Assembly (NCBI GenBank): GCA_947630475.1
Contig: CANRHR010000007.1
Span: 1-64,000 of the forward strand
DNA from: an uncultured Clostridia bacterium
Lineage (GTDB): Bacteria; Bacillota; Clostridia; Lachnospirales; CAG-274
DNA length: 64,000 nt
Direction: 5' to 3'
Within the stretch, counting starts at the first letter, position 1. The number at the start of each line of letters is the position of its first letter. A program made the translations under genes and the position numbers. This document shows positions 26,460 to 34,414 of this stretch, one piece after another. The notes under the pieces are model-generated. The model searched no databases and was not told where the DNA came from. It saw only the letters and a list, made by a program, of their open reading frames with translations.

Positions 26460-27719
26460 TCAATTTGCTTCGTTTGATATTATATATTTTTCAAAAGTGT
26501 TTTCAATATTGTTTCCGGTAACAGCCAAATATGATTCTTTCTGAGCTTCTTTAAGCCTTGAAATATCAGCGTTTCTTAAAAGATATGTATTATTGCCCTG
26601 CGAAATATCATTTAGGGCGTCATATATAGATAAAACTCTTATATTATACGCCCCCGTGGTATCTCTCCACTGAACCCATGTAGGTATAAAGCTTATTTCT
26701 TTTATTTCAGCTTTTTCATCATTTTTCTTTTCTATCTCAATATTAAGTATAACGCCGGTATCCCTTGGTTTTGTACGCTGAGATGATATAAAATTTCCCA
26801 AAGAATACGCCACGAAAGCTGTTTTTCCACTCATATCGGTTTTTACATACTGCATAGGCTGAAGAACATGAGGATGACTTGCCAAAACGATATCGGCTCC
26901 GTCATTTATCATATTATTTATCCAATCTTTAAAAACATCTCTCGGATAACTTTCGTATTCATTGCCAATATGCGGCATAACTATAAGAATATCCGGATTT
27001 TCTTGTGAAGCTCTTTCAATGTCTTTTTTAATAAGCTCCTCATTTAATATATTTACGGCATATTTTTTATCCTCAGGAATATTTATTCCGTTTACGCCAT
27101 AAGTGGAGCTTACAAAAGCAATCTTTATTCCATTAACATCTTTTATGAATACACTTTCTCTGTCCTGCTGAGATTTATATGTACCGAAATGGCCTATATT
27201 TTTTTCATTTAAAAGATCTATCGTTCTGAAAAGACCGTTTATGCCTTTATCCATACAATGATTATTTGCCGTTGTTAAAACATCAAAGCCTGCATTTTTT
27301 ATTGCATCCAAAAAACTATCGGGAGTATTAAAGCAAGGGTAATCGGAATAACCAACCTCACTTCCCGCAAAAACAGTTTCAAGATTTCCTACAGTTAAAT
27401 CTGCATTTTGAAGATATTTATAAACAGGCTCAAATGCATAGTCAAAATTATATTCACCTGTATTTTTATCATAGGCATCATCCATCTGCCACTGATGAAC
27501 CATTAAATCGCCGACAACGGCTATACTGGCATTTTTTATAACATCTTCTTTTATATCTTCCTTGATATCCTCTTTAGTATCCTCCTGATATTTATAGCTT
27601 TGTTCTGTTTCGTTTAATTTATTTAATTCATAATTTTTTTTGTTTATTTCGCTTATTCCCACCGAAACAGAGATGGTAAGAAAAGAAAAAAAAGCAAAAA
27701 TCAAAAAATTTTTTACCAT
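26460..27719 (-). CDS. CapA family metallophosphatase-like protein
   Basis: Related to CapA/PgsA of poly-gamma-glutamate capsule systems, with a calcineurin-like fold. An N-terminal signal anchor (about 2-22) and a Lys/Glu/Asp-rich linker are followed by the domain at about 65-400. Visible motifs are VVGDLMVHQ, VGNLETVF, TTANNHCMDKG, MPHIGNEY, ASHPHVLQP and YSLGNFISS, the metal and phosphoester site set. No pgsB or pgsC ligase genes adjoin, so a capsule role is not established. Such lone CapA proteins are common in Clostridia. Confidence 0.87.
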   Translation of the reverse strand: MVKNFLIFAFFSFLTISVSVGISEINKKNYELNKLNETEQSYKYQEDTKEDIKEDIKEDVIKNASIAVVGDLMVHQWQMDDAYDKNTGEYNFDYAFEPVYKYLQNADLTVGNLETVFAGSEVGYSDYPCFNTPDSFLDAIKNAGFDVLTTANNHCMDKGINGLFRTIDLLNEKNIGHFGTYKSQQDRESVFIKDVNGIKIAFVSSTYGVNGINIPEDKKYAVNILNEELIKKDIERASQENPDILIVMPHIGNEYESYPRDVFKDWINNMINDGADIVLASHPHVLQPMQYVKTDMSGKTAFVAYSLGNFISSQRTKPRDTGVILNIEIEKKNDEKAEIKEISFIPTWVQWRDTTGAYNIRVLSIYDALNDISQGNNTYLLRNADISRLKEAQKESYLAVTGNNIENTFEKYIISNEAN

Positions 27720-27778
27720 AAATTACCTCGTTTGCATTTTTAGCACACAAAGTATCGGATACTTTTATCGTACAATTA

Positions 27779-28336
27779 TTATATATCATAAGTTTTATAT
27801 TTTAAAGGCTCTGTCTCATAAAGGTTGTTTCCTCTGCTGTCTATTATAACAATTCCCGGAAAATTTTCAACCTCCAGCTTATAAACAGCCTCAGAGCCTA
27901 AATCAGAATAATCCACAATTTCACATTTTTTTATACATTCTGAAATTAATGCTCCGGCTCCGCCCACAGCCCCTATATAAACAGCGCCGTAATTTTTCAT
28001 AGCTTCTATAACGCCTTTATCCCTTGCTCCCTTGCCTATCATAACAGTAACGCCAAGCTCTATCGTTTTCGGTGAATAGCTGTCCATTCTGCTGCTTGTT
28101 GTAGGGCCTGCCGAGCCTATAACCTCACCGGGCTTTGCAGGTGAAGGACCTGCAAAATATATAGACTGATCTTTTAAATCAAAAGGCAGAGCTATACCCT
28201 TTTCATAATTTTCAAGCATTCTTTTATGGGCGGCATCTCTTGCCGTATAAATAATTCCGGTTATCAAAACCATATCGCCGGCATTAAGTTTTTTTGCCTC
28301 CTGCCTTGTTACAGGCGTTTTTAATTGAACCTTTAT
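27779..28336 (-). CDS. Class I fumarate hydratase, beta subunit
   Basis: The beta subunit (swivelling domain) pairs with the upstream alpha subunit to hydrate fumarate. Family hallmarks: ITGIIYTARDAAHKR, YFAGPSPA, GSAGPTTSSRMD, MIGKGARDKG, and EVENFPGIVIIDSRGN. The first ATG (28273) would drop about 21 conserved N-terminal residues (KVQLKTPVTRQEAKKLNAGD), which are encoded in frame upstream. No ATG, GTG or TTG starts that extension. AGGGGGAG (28343-28350) is followed by ATC at 28342 and ATA at 28336, the latter at the ideal 6 nt. I give the ATA as the likely unusual start; ATC at 28342 matches the family's usual first Met. Confidence 0.85.
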   Translation of the reverse strand: MKVQLKTPVTRQEAKKLNAGDMVLITGIIYTARDAAHKRMLENYEKGIALPFDLKDQSIYFAGPSPAKPGEVIGSAGPTTSSRMDSYSPKTIELGVTVMIGKGARDKGVIEAMKNYGAVYIGAVGGAGALISECIKKCEIVDYSDLGSEAVYKLEVENFPGIVIIDSRGNNLYETEPLKYKTYDI

Positions 28337-28375
28337 TTTGATCTCCCCCTAAGCATAAATTAATGATATTTATGG

Positions 28376-29218
28376 TTATATTATACATTCCCTGTGTCTT
28401 GTAACATGGCAGCTTATATTTACCGCAACAGGAAGCCCTGCAATATGCGTAGCAAAGGTTTCTATATTAATGCCCAAAACAGTTGAATTTCCTCCAAGCC
28501 CCTGCGGGCCTATGCCAAGCCTGTTTGCTTTTTCAAAAAGTTCCTCTTCAAGCTGCCTTATATGCTCTTTGTCTGATTTAATCCTTATATCCCTTAAAAG
28601 AGCCTTTTTTGCAAGTATGGCGCTAAGCTCAAAATTTCCGCCTATGCCAACCCCTACTACCATAGGAGGACAAGGATTTGAGCCGGCGGCTTCGATTGTT
28701 TTTAAAACTGATTTTTTTATTCCCTCAATCCCCTCTGATGGCTTAAGCATATAAATTTTGCTCATATTTTCACTTCCGAAGCCCTTTGGCGCAACCGTTA
28801 TTTTTACTTTATCGCCAGCTGTTATATAATAATGTATTACAGCCGGAGTATTATCAAATGTATTTACCCTTAGTATCGGATCATTCACAACCGATTTTCT
28901 TAAATACCCCTCTTTATATCCCTCTCTTACGCCCTCGTTTATCGCATCGTTAATATTGCCGTTAATAAAATGAACATCCTGCCCCGCTTCAATAAAAACA
29001 ACAGCCATTCCAGTATCCTGACAAATAGGCTTAAGCTTCTGTTTTGCAAGGTCCGCATTTTTTATAATCTGATTTAAAATATCTTTGCCTATTTCGGATT
29101 TTTCAATATCTCTCGCCTTTTGTATTGAGCAATATATATCATCGTTTAAAATACAGTTTGCTTCTATACACATTTCTTTTATTTTATCCTTAATAATACC
29201 TACGTCGATATCTCTCAT
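28376..29218 (-). CDS. Class I fumarate hydratase, alpha subunit
   Basis: The iron-sulfur subunit of the two-subunit class I fumarase, which interconverts fumarate and malate. Cysteines for the [4Fe-4S] cluster lie in PICQDTGMAV near 62, NPCPPMVVG near 183 and the C-terminal SCHVTRH. GVGIGGNFE near 192 and GPQGLGGNSTVLG near 240 are also conserved. Length 280 is normal. The beta subunit gene follows 34-40 bp downstream. Oxygen-labile, which fits an anaerobe. Confidence 0.93.
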   Translation of the reverse strand: MRDIDVGIIKDKIKEMCIEANCILNDDIYCSIQKARDIEKSEIGKDILNQIIKNADLAKQKLKPICQDTGMAVVFIEAGQDVHFINGNINDAINEGVREGYKEGYLRKSVVNDPILRVNTFDNTPAVIHYYITAGDKVKITVAPKGFGSENMSKIYMLKPSEGIEGIKKSVLKTIEAAGSNPCPPMVVGVGIGGNFELSAILAKKALLRDIRIKSDKEHIRQLEEELFEKANRLGIGPQGLGGNSTVLGINIETFATHIAGLPVAVNISCHVTRHRECII

Positions 29219-29274
29219 TTTAAATCTCCTATAAAGCTAAAATTTATATCTGTTTCTTCTATATTAATGTATTT

Positions 29275-30351
29275 TTACGGGCAGTATGTTACAGCTTGTC
29301 TGCCCATTTGTTCCCACGCCTTAATAAATAAATCTCTTTCTCTTTTTTTAACGGAAGAATTATCAAGAGGATCGTTATAATAAATATAATTTTCATCATA
29401 TCCCGTTACTAAAACAGAATGTTCACTGTAAGTTATATAAATATAGCCCTCTTCTGTTTTCCATTTTTCAAAATCGGAAGAATCAAGAGGCTTGAATTTT
29501 GAATTTGTTATTATCCATACAGGCCTGTTTTTGCTTATATAAAATAAAATATCTTCACCTCGGCATCCCGTAATATCAAGAGCCTGATCGCCTATATAAT
29601 TTGACAAAAGCTCATATATAGGCCCATGATAAACTCCCAAGCCCTTATTTTTTTTATTATATATATCTCCAACAAAGCCGACATTAGGATTTCCATAGCA
29701 TATCTCTCCGTTTTCGATCCTGTATTCGGAGTTATCCTTTGCTATATTTTGGGCGAGAATCATCTTATCCGCTTTAATCGATTTATAATTTAAAAGCATA
29801 GCAAGGCTTGTAACCTCACAGCCTCTGTTAAGCTCCGGATTTTGGGATATAAGAGGAACATTTTTTATAATATAAGAAGCCTTAACAGGCTCGTGGTTGT
29901 TCCATATAAAGCTTTTGCTCTTTCTGTAATATATATCGCAGCCGCCTATCTCATCCGCATAGCTTAAGGCATCGGAAAAGTTTGAAAAAGCTTTAAAATC
30001 ATCACTGTTTTGTTTGTATACATTATAAGCCGGAGTATTATCCCAAAGCCAGCTTCCGCCTATTCTCTTGACAGCCGCATTTTCATATTTTCCCGCATAA
30101 TTTAAAGCATCGTCATAGTTAAAAAAAGTTTTTATCAGTCTGTCATTTTGATAAACCTCATATTCCCCTTCAAAAACATCCTTAACAACACTTTTCACAC
30201 TTTTATTTTTATCTTCAAGCTCTTGTTTTAAAAAGCTGTTTTTATTTTTATTATCTATAAAGTTATTATTTATAACAACAAAAATAAAAACATTTACAGT
30301 TATCAAAATTATAAGAAGCAGGATTATAATTATTTTTTCAAAAAAAGACAT
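29275..30351 (-). CDS. Membrane-anchored C39-like cysteine peptidase with two internal repeats
   Basis: One N-terminal membrane helix (about 6-28), then two related segments of about 45 residues (YEVYQNDRLIKTFFNYDDALNYA and YNVYKQNSDDFKAFSNFSDALSYA types). A peptidase_C39_2 domain of about 190 residues follows, with catalytic Cys in NRGCEVTSLAMLL, His in SEHSVLVTGYDE and Asp in YNDPLDN. The ORF remains open 25 codons upstream, but AAGAAGGG lies about 7 nt from the ATG at 30351, and the membrane helix begins there. The target is unknown. It is the last gene before the origin region. Confidence 0.8.
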   Translation of the reverse strand: MSFFEKIIIILLLIILITVNVFIFVVINNNFIDNKNKNSFLKQELEDKNKSVKSVVKDVFEGEYEVYQNDRLIKTFFNYDDALNYAGKYENAAVKRIGGSWLWDNTPAYNVYKQNSDDFKAFSNFSDALSYADEIGGCDIYYRKSKSFIWNNHEPVKASYIIKNVPLISQNPELNRGCEVTSLAMLLNYKSIKADKMILAQNIAKDNSEYRIENGEICYGNPNVGFVGDIYNKKNKGLGVYHGPIYELLSNYIGDQALDITGCRGEDILFYISKNRPVWIITNSKFKPLDSSDFEKWKTEEGYIYITYSEHSVLVTGYDENYIYYNDPLDNSSVKKRERDLFIKAWEQMGRQAVTYCP

Positions 30352-30530
30352 AATAAACCCTTCTTTATATAAAAGCTTTATTTTCGACATCTGTAAGATT
30401 ATATCATATCTTAAATTAAAACTCAATACGGCAGCTTTTATTAAGAAAATGAGTTTTCAGCGCAAAACGTCAAATAAAATTTTATAATAATAACCAAAAC
30501 AAAAATAAAGTATATGTAGCCTTAATTAAG

Positions 30531-31158
30531 TTATTCACAATTATATATAGTAGCAGACAATAATTCAATACCCATTTTTTTAATTTATTTATCCACATTT
30601 TTATTAAATCAATGTATATTTTTAACAAAATCTTTTTTAATCGACAAAAAAATTATACATAAATACTGATTTTTCCCAATAATTCAGCTTTTATAAAGCT
30701 AAAAAAACTTTTTTTCGACTTTTTTTTAATTTAAAATAATTTTGCGGCTATGCAATTTTCATAAAATAAAGCTTTAAATTTTATGAAAATTATTATATCT
30801 ACTATAATTTTTAAAATTTATTTCGAATTGAAAACACTTTTTTTCTAATTAATATTACCATTGCTTATCCACATTTTTTTTGATATTATATTAAATACAT
30901 GAGGATAAGTTTTATTTTATTTTCAATTTTTTATGGATAATTTTTAAATTATCCGTAAGTTATCCATATTTTATTGATAACTATATGGATAACTTATTTA
31001 TTTATATTAATTTTTCTGATTTTTTCATTAGCTTTATATGTTTATAACAGGTTATCCATGTTTATTGATAACCATATTTTTTACTCTGTTTTTATATTCT
31101 TATCAACATATTCACACAGCTAAATTTTATTGTCAATGTTAATAATTACTTATCCACA
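30531..31158. other. oriC: oriC, upstream DnaA-box region (incA-type)
   Basis: The 776-bp gap before dnaA is extremely AT-rich and gene-free. Plus-strand boxes: TTATTCACA 30531, perfect TTATCCACA at 30589, 30865 and 31150, TTATCCATA 30960, TTATCCATG 31052, TTATCAACA 31100. On the minus strand, TTATCCATA occupies 30984-30992. The central part (30600-30860) has almost no boxes and long A/T runs. Position next to dnaA and box density support origin function and dnaA autoregulation. Confidence 0.88.
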
Positions 31159-31202
31159 ATTAATATGTCAGTTTACCTTTTTTTCGGGAGGAAAAAATCA
31201 TT

Positions 31203-32531
31203 ATGCTTGATCTACAAACCTGTTGGAAAAACGTTCTTGAAAAAGTAAAAGAAGAAATTTCCAACTTAGCATTTAATACATGGTTTAAAAACATAGAACC
31301 TATAAAACTGAGTGAAAGTGAGCTTATACTTCTTGTTGAAGATCCTATACACAAGGAGCAGCTTGACAAAAAATATCTAAGGCTTTTAGAATGTGCCGTA
31401 AACGAAACGCTTGGAAGAAATGATATCGATGTAAGCATTGTCACTCAAAATATGCTGTCAAACATAAACGGAACGGATTCTTCTGTTGCGGCCGAAAAAT
31501 CTTTAAGCGAATATAATCTTAAATCCAATTATATATTCGATAATTTTGTAATAGGCTCCAGCAACAAAATAGCCCATGCGGCTGCCGTTGCCGTTGCCGA
31601 AAATCCCGGAAATTCCTATAATCCTCTTTTTTTATACGGTGATTCCGGCTTGGGCAAAACTCATCTTATGCACGCAATCGCCCATTATATATTAGAGCAA
31701 ACGCCTATCTCAAAAGTTTTGTACGCTTCGTGCGAACAGTTTACAAATGAGCTGATATCAGCCATAAAAAATAACACAACTGAAGAATTTAAAATTAAAT
31801 ACAGAAAAATAGATGTTCTTCTAGTTGACGATATACAATTTATAACAGATAAAGACACAACACAAGAAGAATTTTTTCATACTTTCAATGATCTTTTTAA
31901 TCTCGAAAAACAAATTATAATCTCAAGCGATCGTCATCCGGACGAAATTAAGACGCTTACAGAAAGACTTCGCTCCAGATTCGCTTGTGGTCTTATAGCC
32001 GATATAAAGCCGCCGGATTTTGAAACAAGGACGGCAATAATAGAAAAAAAAGCCGAAAACTTAGGCGTTGTAATACCAAAAGAGGTTTCTCAATTTATAG
32101 CCCAATCGGTTAAATCGAATATAAGAGATCTTGAAGGAGCTTTAAACAGAGTGCTTGCCTATGTAAATTTAACAAATCAGGCTCTCAATCTGGAGCTTGC
32201 TCAAGAGGCATTAAAGGATATTTTAACATCAAAAGTAAATTATCAATTAAATATAGACGCAATAAAATCAGCCGTTGCATCTCATTTTAATCTTAAACTG
32301 GAGGATATAGACAGCAGAAAAAGAACAAAGGATATAGCAGCCGCAAGGCAGGTAGCTATGTACATATGCCGTGAGCTTTTAGACGAAACGTTCGAAAATA
32401 TAGGAAATAATTTTAAGAGGGATTATACAACCGTTATTTCAAACACTCAGGTTATAGAAAACAAAATAAAAGAAAATCCTGCTTTTAATCAGGAAATAAC
32501 ATCATTAATGGAAAAAATAAAGCAAAGATAA
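31203..32531 (+). CDS. dnaA: Chromosomal replication initiator DnaA
   Basis: AAA+ initiator that binds DnaA boxes and opens oriC. Domain I (about 1-80, DnaB/SirA-type contacts) is followed by a short linker and the AAA+ domain (about 105-325) with Walker A YGDSGLGKTHLMH near 146 and Walker B VLLVDDIQF near 207. The helix-turn-helix domain IV (about 350-442) carries the signature DIAAARQVAMYICRELLDETFENIG. Length 442 is normal. RBS GGGAGG. It is followed by dnaN after a second set of DnaA boxes. Confidence 0.99.
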   Translation: MLDLQTCWKNVLEKVKEEISNLAFNTWFKNIEPIKLSESELILLVEDPIHKEQLDKKYLRLLECAVNETLGRNDIDVSIVTQNMLSNINGTDSSVAAEKSLSEYNLKSNYIFDNFVIGSSNKIAHAAAVAVAENPGNSYNPLFLYGDSGLGKTHLMHAIAHYILEQTPISKVLYASCEQFTNELISAIKNNTTEEFKIKYRKIDVLLVDDIQFITDKDTTQEEFFHTFNDLFNLEKQIIISSDRHPDEIKTLTERLRSRFACGLIADIKPPDFETRTAIIEKKAENLGVVIPKEVSQFIAQSVKSNIRDLEGALNRVLAYVNLTNQALNLELAQEALKDILTSKVNYQLNIDAIKSAVASHFNLKLEDIDSRKRTKDIAAARQVAMYICRELLDETFENIGNNFKRDYTTVISNTQVIENKIKENPAFNQEITSLMEKIKQR

Positions 32532-32686
32532 TACTTTAAGCTAAGGTTTTGCTATAAACCATTGGTTATGAGTACGCGTCATAAACAGAGCGCTAATATT
32601 ACCGATTTATTCTTATTTTTTTTCGTTGACAACTTGTTTGCAACAATGTTATTTAAGTGTTAATAATATATGGATATATTGTATAA

Positions 32687-32845
32687 TATGGATAAGTAGG
32701 ATAACTTATGGATAACTTATTACTTATTCTTTGATAATTTAATATTAAAATTTCCCTTTTTTTCAAGCTTTTTTTAACTTATCCACATATTAACGCTTAC
32801 TACTACTACTACTACTGAAAAAAAATAATTATATATTTTTATACA
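32687..32845 (+). other. oriC: oriC basal unwinding system: DnaA boxes, DnaA-trio and AT-rich element
   Basis: In the dnaA-dnaN gap, TATGGATAA boxes lie at 32687 and 32707 (minus orientation), and a consensus TTATCCACA at 32779-32787. After 10 bp come six uninterrupted TAC repeats (32798-32815), then T-GAAAAAAA and a pure A/T stretch to about 32843. This is the box, spacer, DnaA-trio, AT-rich order known from the Bacillus subtilis unwinding region, where the trio strand reads 3'-GAT repeats. Melting is predicted at 32816-32845. Confidence 0.85.
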
Positions 32846-32857
32846 AACCGAAAGGAG

Positions 32858-32866
32858 TTATCCATA
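32858..32866 (+). promoter_or_regulatory. DnaA box overlapping the dnaN translation start region
   Basis: TTATCCATA fills the space between the dnaN AAAGGAG (32851-32857) and its ATG (32868). It is one base from the consensus and matches the other boxes of this origin. Confidence 0.55.
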
Positions 32867-32867
32867 T

Positions 32868-33980
32868 ATGAAAATAAAATGCAGCAAAGACATTCTTATA
32901 TCAAATATCAACATAGTTTCAAGAGCGGTAAGCTCAAAAAGCACAATGGAAATTCTTGAATGTATACTTTTAACTGCAGACAACAAGGGATTCAGACTTA
33001 TGGCAAATGATCTTGAAATGGGAATAGAAACATCAAACATCGAAGCCGAAATAGAAGAAACGGGCTCTATAGCATTAGAAGCAAAATTCTTCTCCGAAAT
33101 AATAAGAAATCTTCCCGAAGATGATGTTTTTATAACAACGGATAAAAAAAATGTGGCTTCAATAAAAAGCGGAAAAACAGAATTTAAAATACTTGGAAGA
33201 GATTCTAAAGAATTTCCGGTTATAACAAAAATAAAAAAAGAAAATAAATACAGCATAAACCCCGTTATATTTAAAAATATGGTAAGACAAACCGTTTTCA
33301 GCGTTTCTGTTGATGAATCAAAGCCGATATTGACGGGAGAACTTTTGGAAATAAAAAAAGAAAGCTTTAATATGGTTGCCATCGACGGCTTTAGGGTTTC
33401 ATTCAGAAAAACATCATTAGATCAAGATTATGATGAAAAAAGCGTGGTTGTTCCTGCAAAGGCTCTCTCTGAAATAAGCAGGATACTGACAGACAAAGAT
33501 GACGCAATGTTTAATATATATTTTACGGACAATCAAATTTTATTTGAGCTTGACAGCTGTATAATGATTGCAAGGCTGCTTGAGGGAGATTTTATAAAAT
33601 ATGAACAGATCTTTCCCGAAGATTATACAACAAAAATAGAAATAGACAGGCTTAAGCTTTTAAGGAGCATCGAAAGAGCCTCGCTTATTTCAAAAGATAA
33701 CAAAAAAACTCCCGTTAAGCTTAAAATAGATAATGACGGAAAGGTTACAATTACTTCAAATACAGATATAAGCAATTCATACGAAGAAATTCAATCAGAA
33801 ATTGAAGGAAAAGAAATTAATATAGCTTTCAATCCAAAATATCTTATAGATGCTCTTAAAGCTATTGATGAAAGCAATATTTTCATACAATTTATAACAG
33901 ATCTCAGCCCATGCATTATAAAGGGCGTTGAAGATGAAAGTTATAAATATTTGATACTTCCGCTTAAGCTTAAAAATTAA
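32868..33980 (+). CDS. dnaN: DNA polymerase III sliding clamp (beta subunit)
   Basis: Ring-shaped processivity factor. Three repeated clamp domains of about 120 residues each span the 370-residue protein, and the C-terminal strand LKL-KN forms part of the peptide-binding pocket. Recognisable segments are MKIKCSKDILISNINIVSRAV, LECILLTADN and the dnaN-typical LEGDFIKYEQIFP near 240. RBS AAAGGAG. It follows dnaA and is separated from yaaA by a repeat element and a terminator. Confidence 0.97.
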   Translation: MKIKCSKDILISNINIVSRAVSSKSTMEILECILLTADNKGFRLMANDLEMGIETSNIEAEIEETGSIALEAKFFSEIIRNLPEDDVFITTDKKNVASIKSGKTEFKILGRDSKEFPVITKIKKENKYSINPVIFKNMVRQTVFSVSVDESKPILTGELLEIKKESFNMVAIDGFRVSFRKTSLDQDYDEKSVVVPAKALSEISRILTDKDDAMFNIYFTDNQILFELDSCIMIARLLEGDFIKYEQIFPEDYTTKIEIDRLKLLRSIERASLISKDNKKTPVKLKIDNDGKVTITSNTDISNSYEEIQSEIEGKEINIAFNPKYLIDALKAIDESNIFIQFITDLSPCIIKGVEDESYKYLILPLKLKN

Positions 33981-33995
33981 TAATTTTTATTATTT

Positions 33996-34056
33996 AACGA
34001 CGGCTTCTGACTGCCCCGTCTCTTAGGTCTTAGGCGGGGCTTACTCAGTCGATAAA
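33996..34056 (+). repeat. Dispersed intergenic repeat, copy A
   Basis: Left end AACGACGGCTTCTGAC (33996-34011) and right end GGCTTACTCAGTCGATAAA (34038-34056) are identical to copy B at 51079-51179. The middle is a different GCCCCG/CGGGGC hairpin. A second small hairpin (AAGTCCG-CGGGCTT, about 34077-34092) follows. Confidence 0.8.
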
Positions 34057-34105
34057 ACTAAGGAACTGAAGATTTTAAGTCCGAACGGGCTTTTTCGACA
34101 CTCAG

Positions 34106-34137
34106 AAGGAAATGCTTGCATTTCCTTTATTTTTTTA
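34106..34137 (+). terminator. Terminator after dnaN
   Basis: AAGGAAATGC/GCATTTCCTT hairpin followed by TATTTTTTT. It closes the dnaA-dnaN unit before yaaA. Confidence 0.8.
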
Positions 34138-34181
34138 TAAATGCAGATATCATTTTGTTAATACAATAAAGGAGATTATTC

Positions 34182-34394
34182 ATGAATAAAATAAAAATAA
34201 AAACCGAATATATAAAGCTTCAGCAGCTTTTAAAATTGGCAAATGTTGTATCTCAAGGCTCCGACGCCAAGCTTATTATTGCCGACGGAGGCATAAAGGT
34301 AAACGGAGAAATTGTATCTCAGAGAGGAAAAAAGATATATCCCGGAGATGTTGTGCAGTGTCCGAATGATGTATATATTGAAGTTACCGATTAA
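34182..34394 (+). CDS. yaaA: S4-domain RNA-binding protein YaaA
   Basis: A 70-residue protein that is almost entirely one S4 fold: KLQQLLKLANVVSQGSDAK, VNGEIVSQRGKKI and YPGDVV. In Firmicutes it lies between dnaN and recF and is linked to ribosome or RNA functions; the exact target is unsettled. RBS AAAGGAG. recF starts 20 bp downstream, so the pair is one operon. Confidence 0.92.
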   Translation: MNKIKIKTEYIKLQQLLKLANVVSQGSDAKLIIADGGIKVNGEIVSQRGKKIYPGDVVQCPNDVYIEVTD

Positions 34395-34414
34395 ATGTAA
34401 AAAAAGGTGAAAAA

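Noticed and set aside
30427..31202. A gene in the origin gap
   Set aside because: No frame of useful length; composition and DnaA boxes explain the region.
32626..32655. TTGACA in the dnaA-dnaN gap as a dnaN promoter
   Set aside because: No acceptable -10 lies 16-18 bp downstream (best TTATTT or TATTTA).
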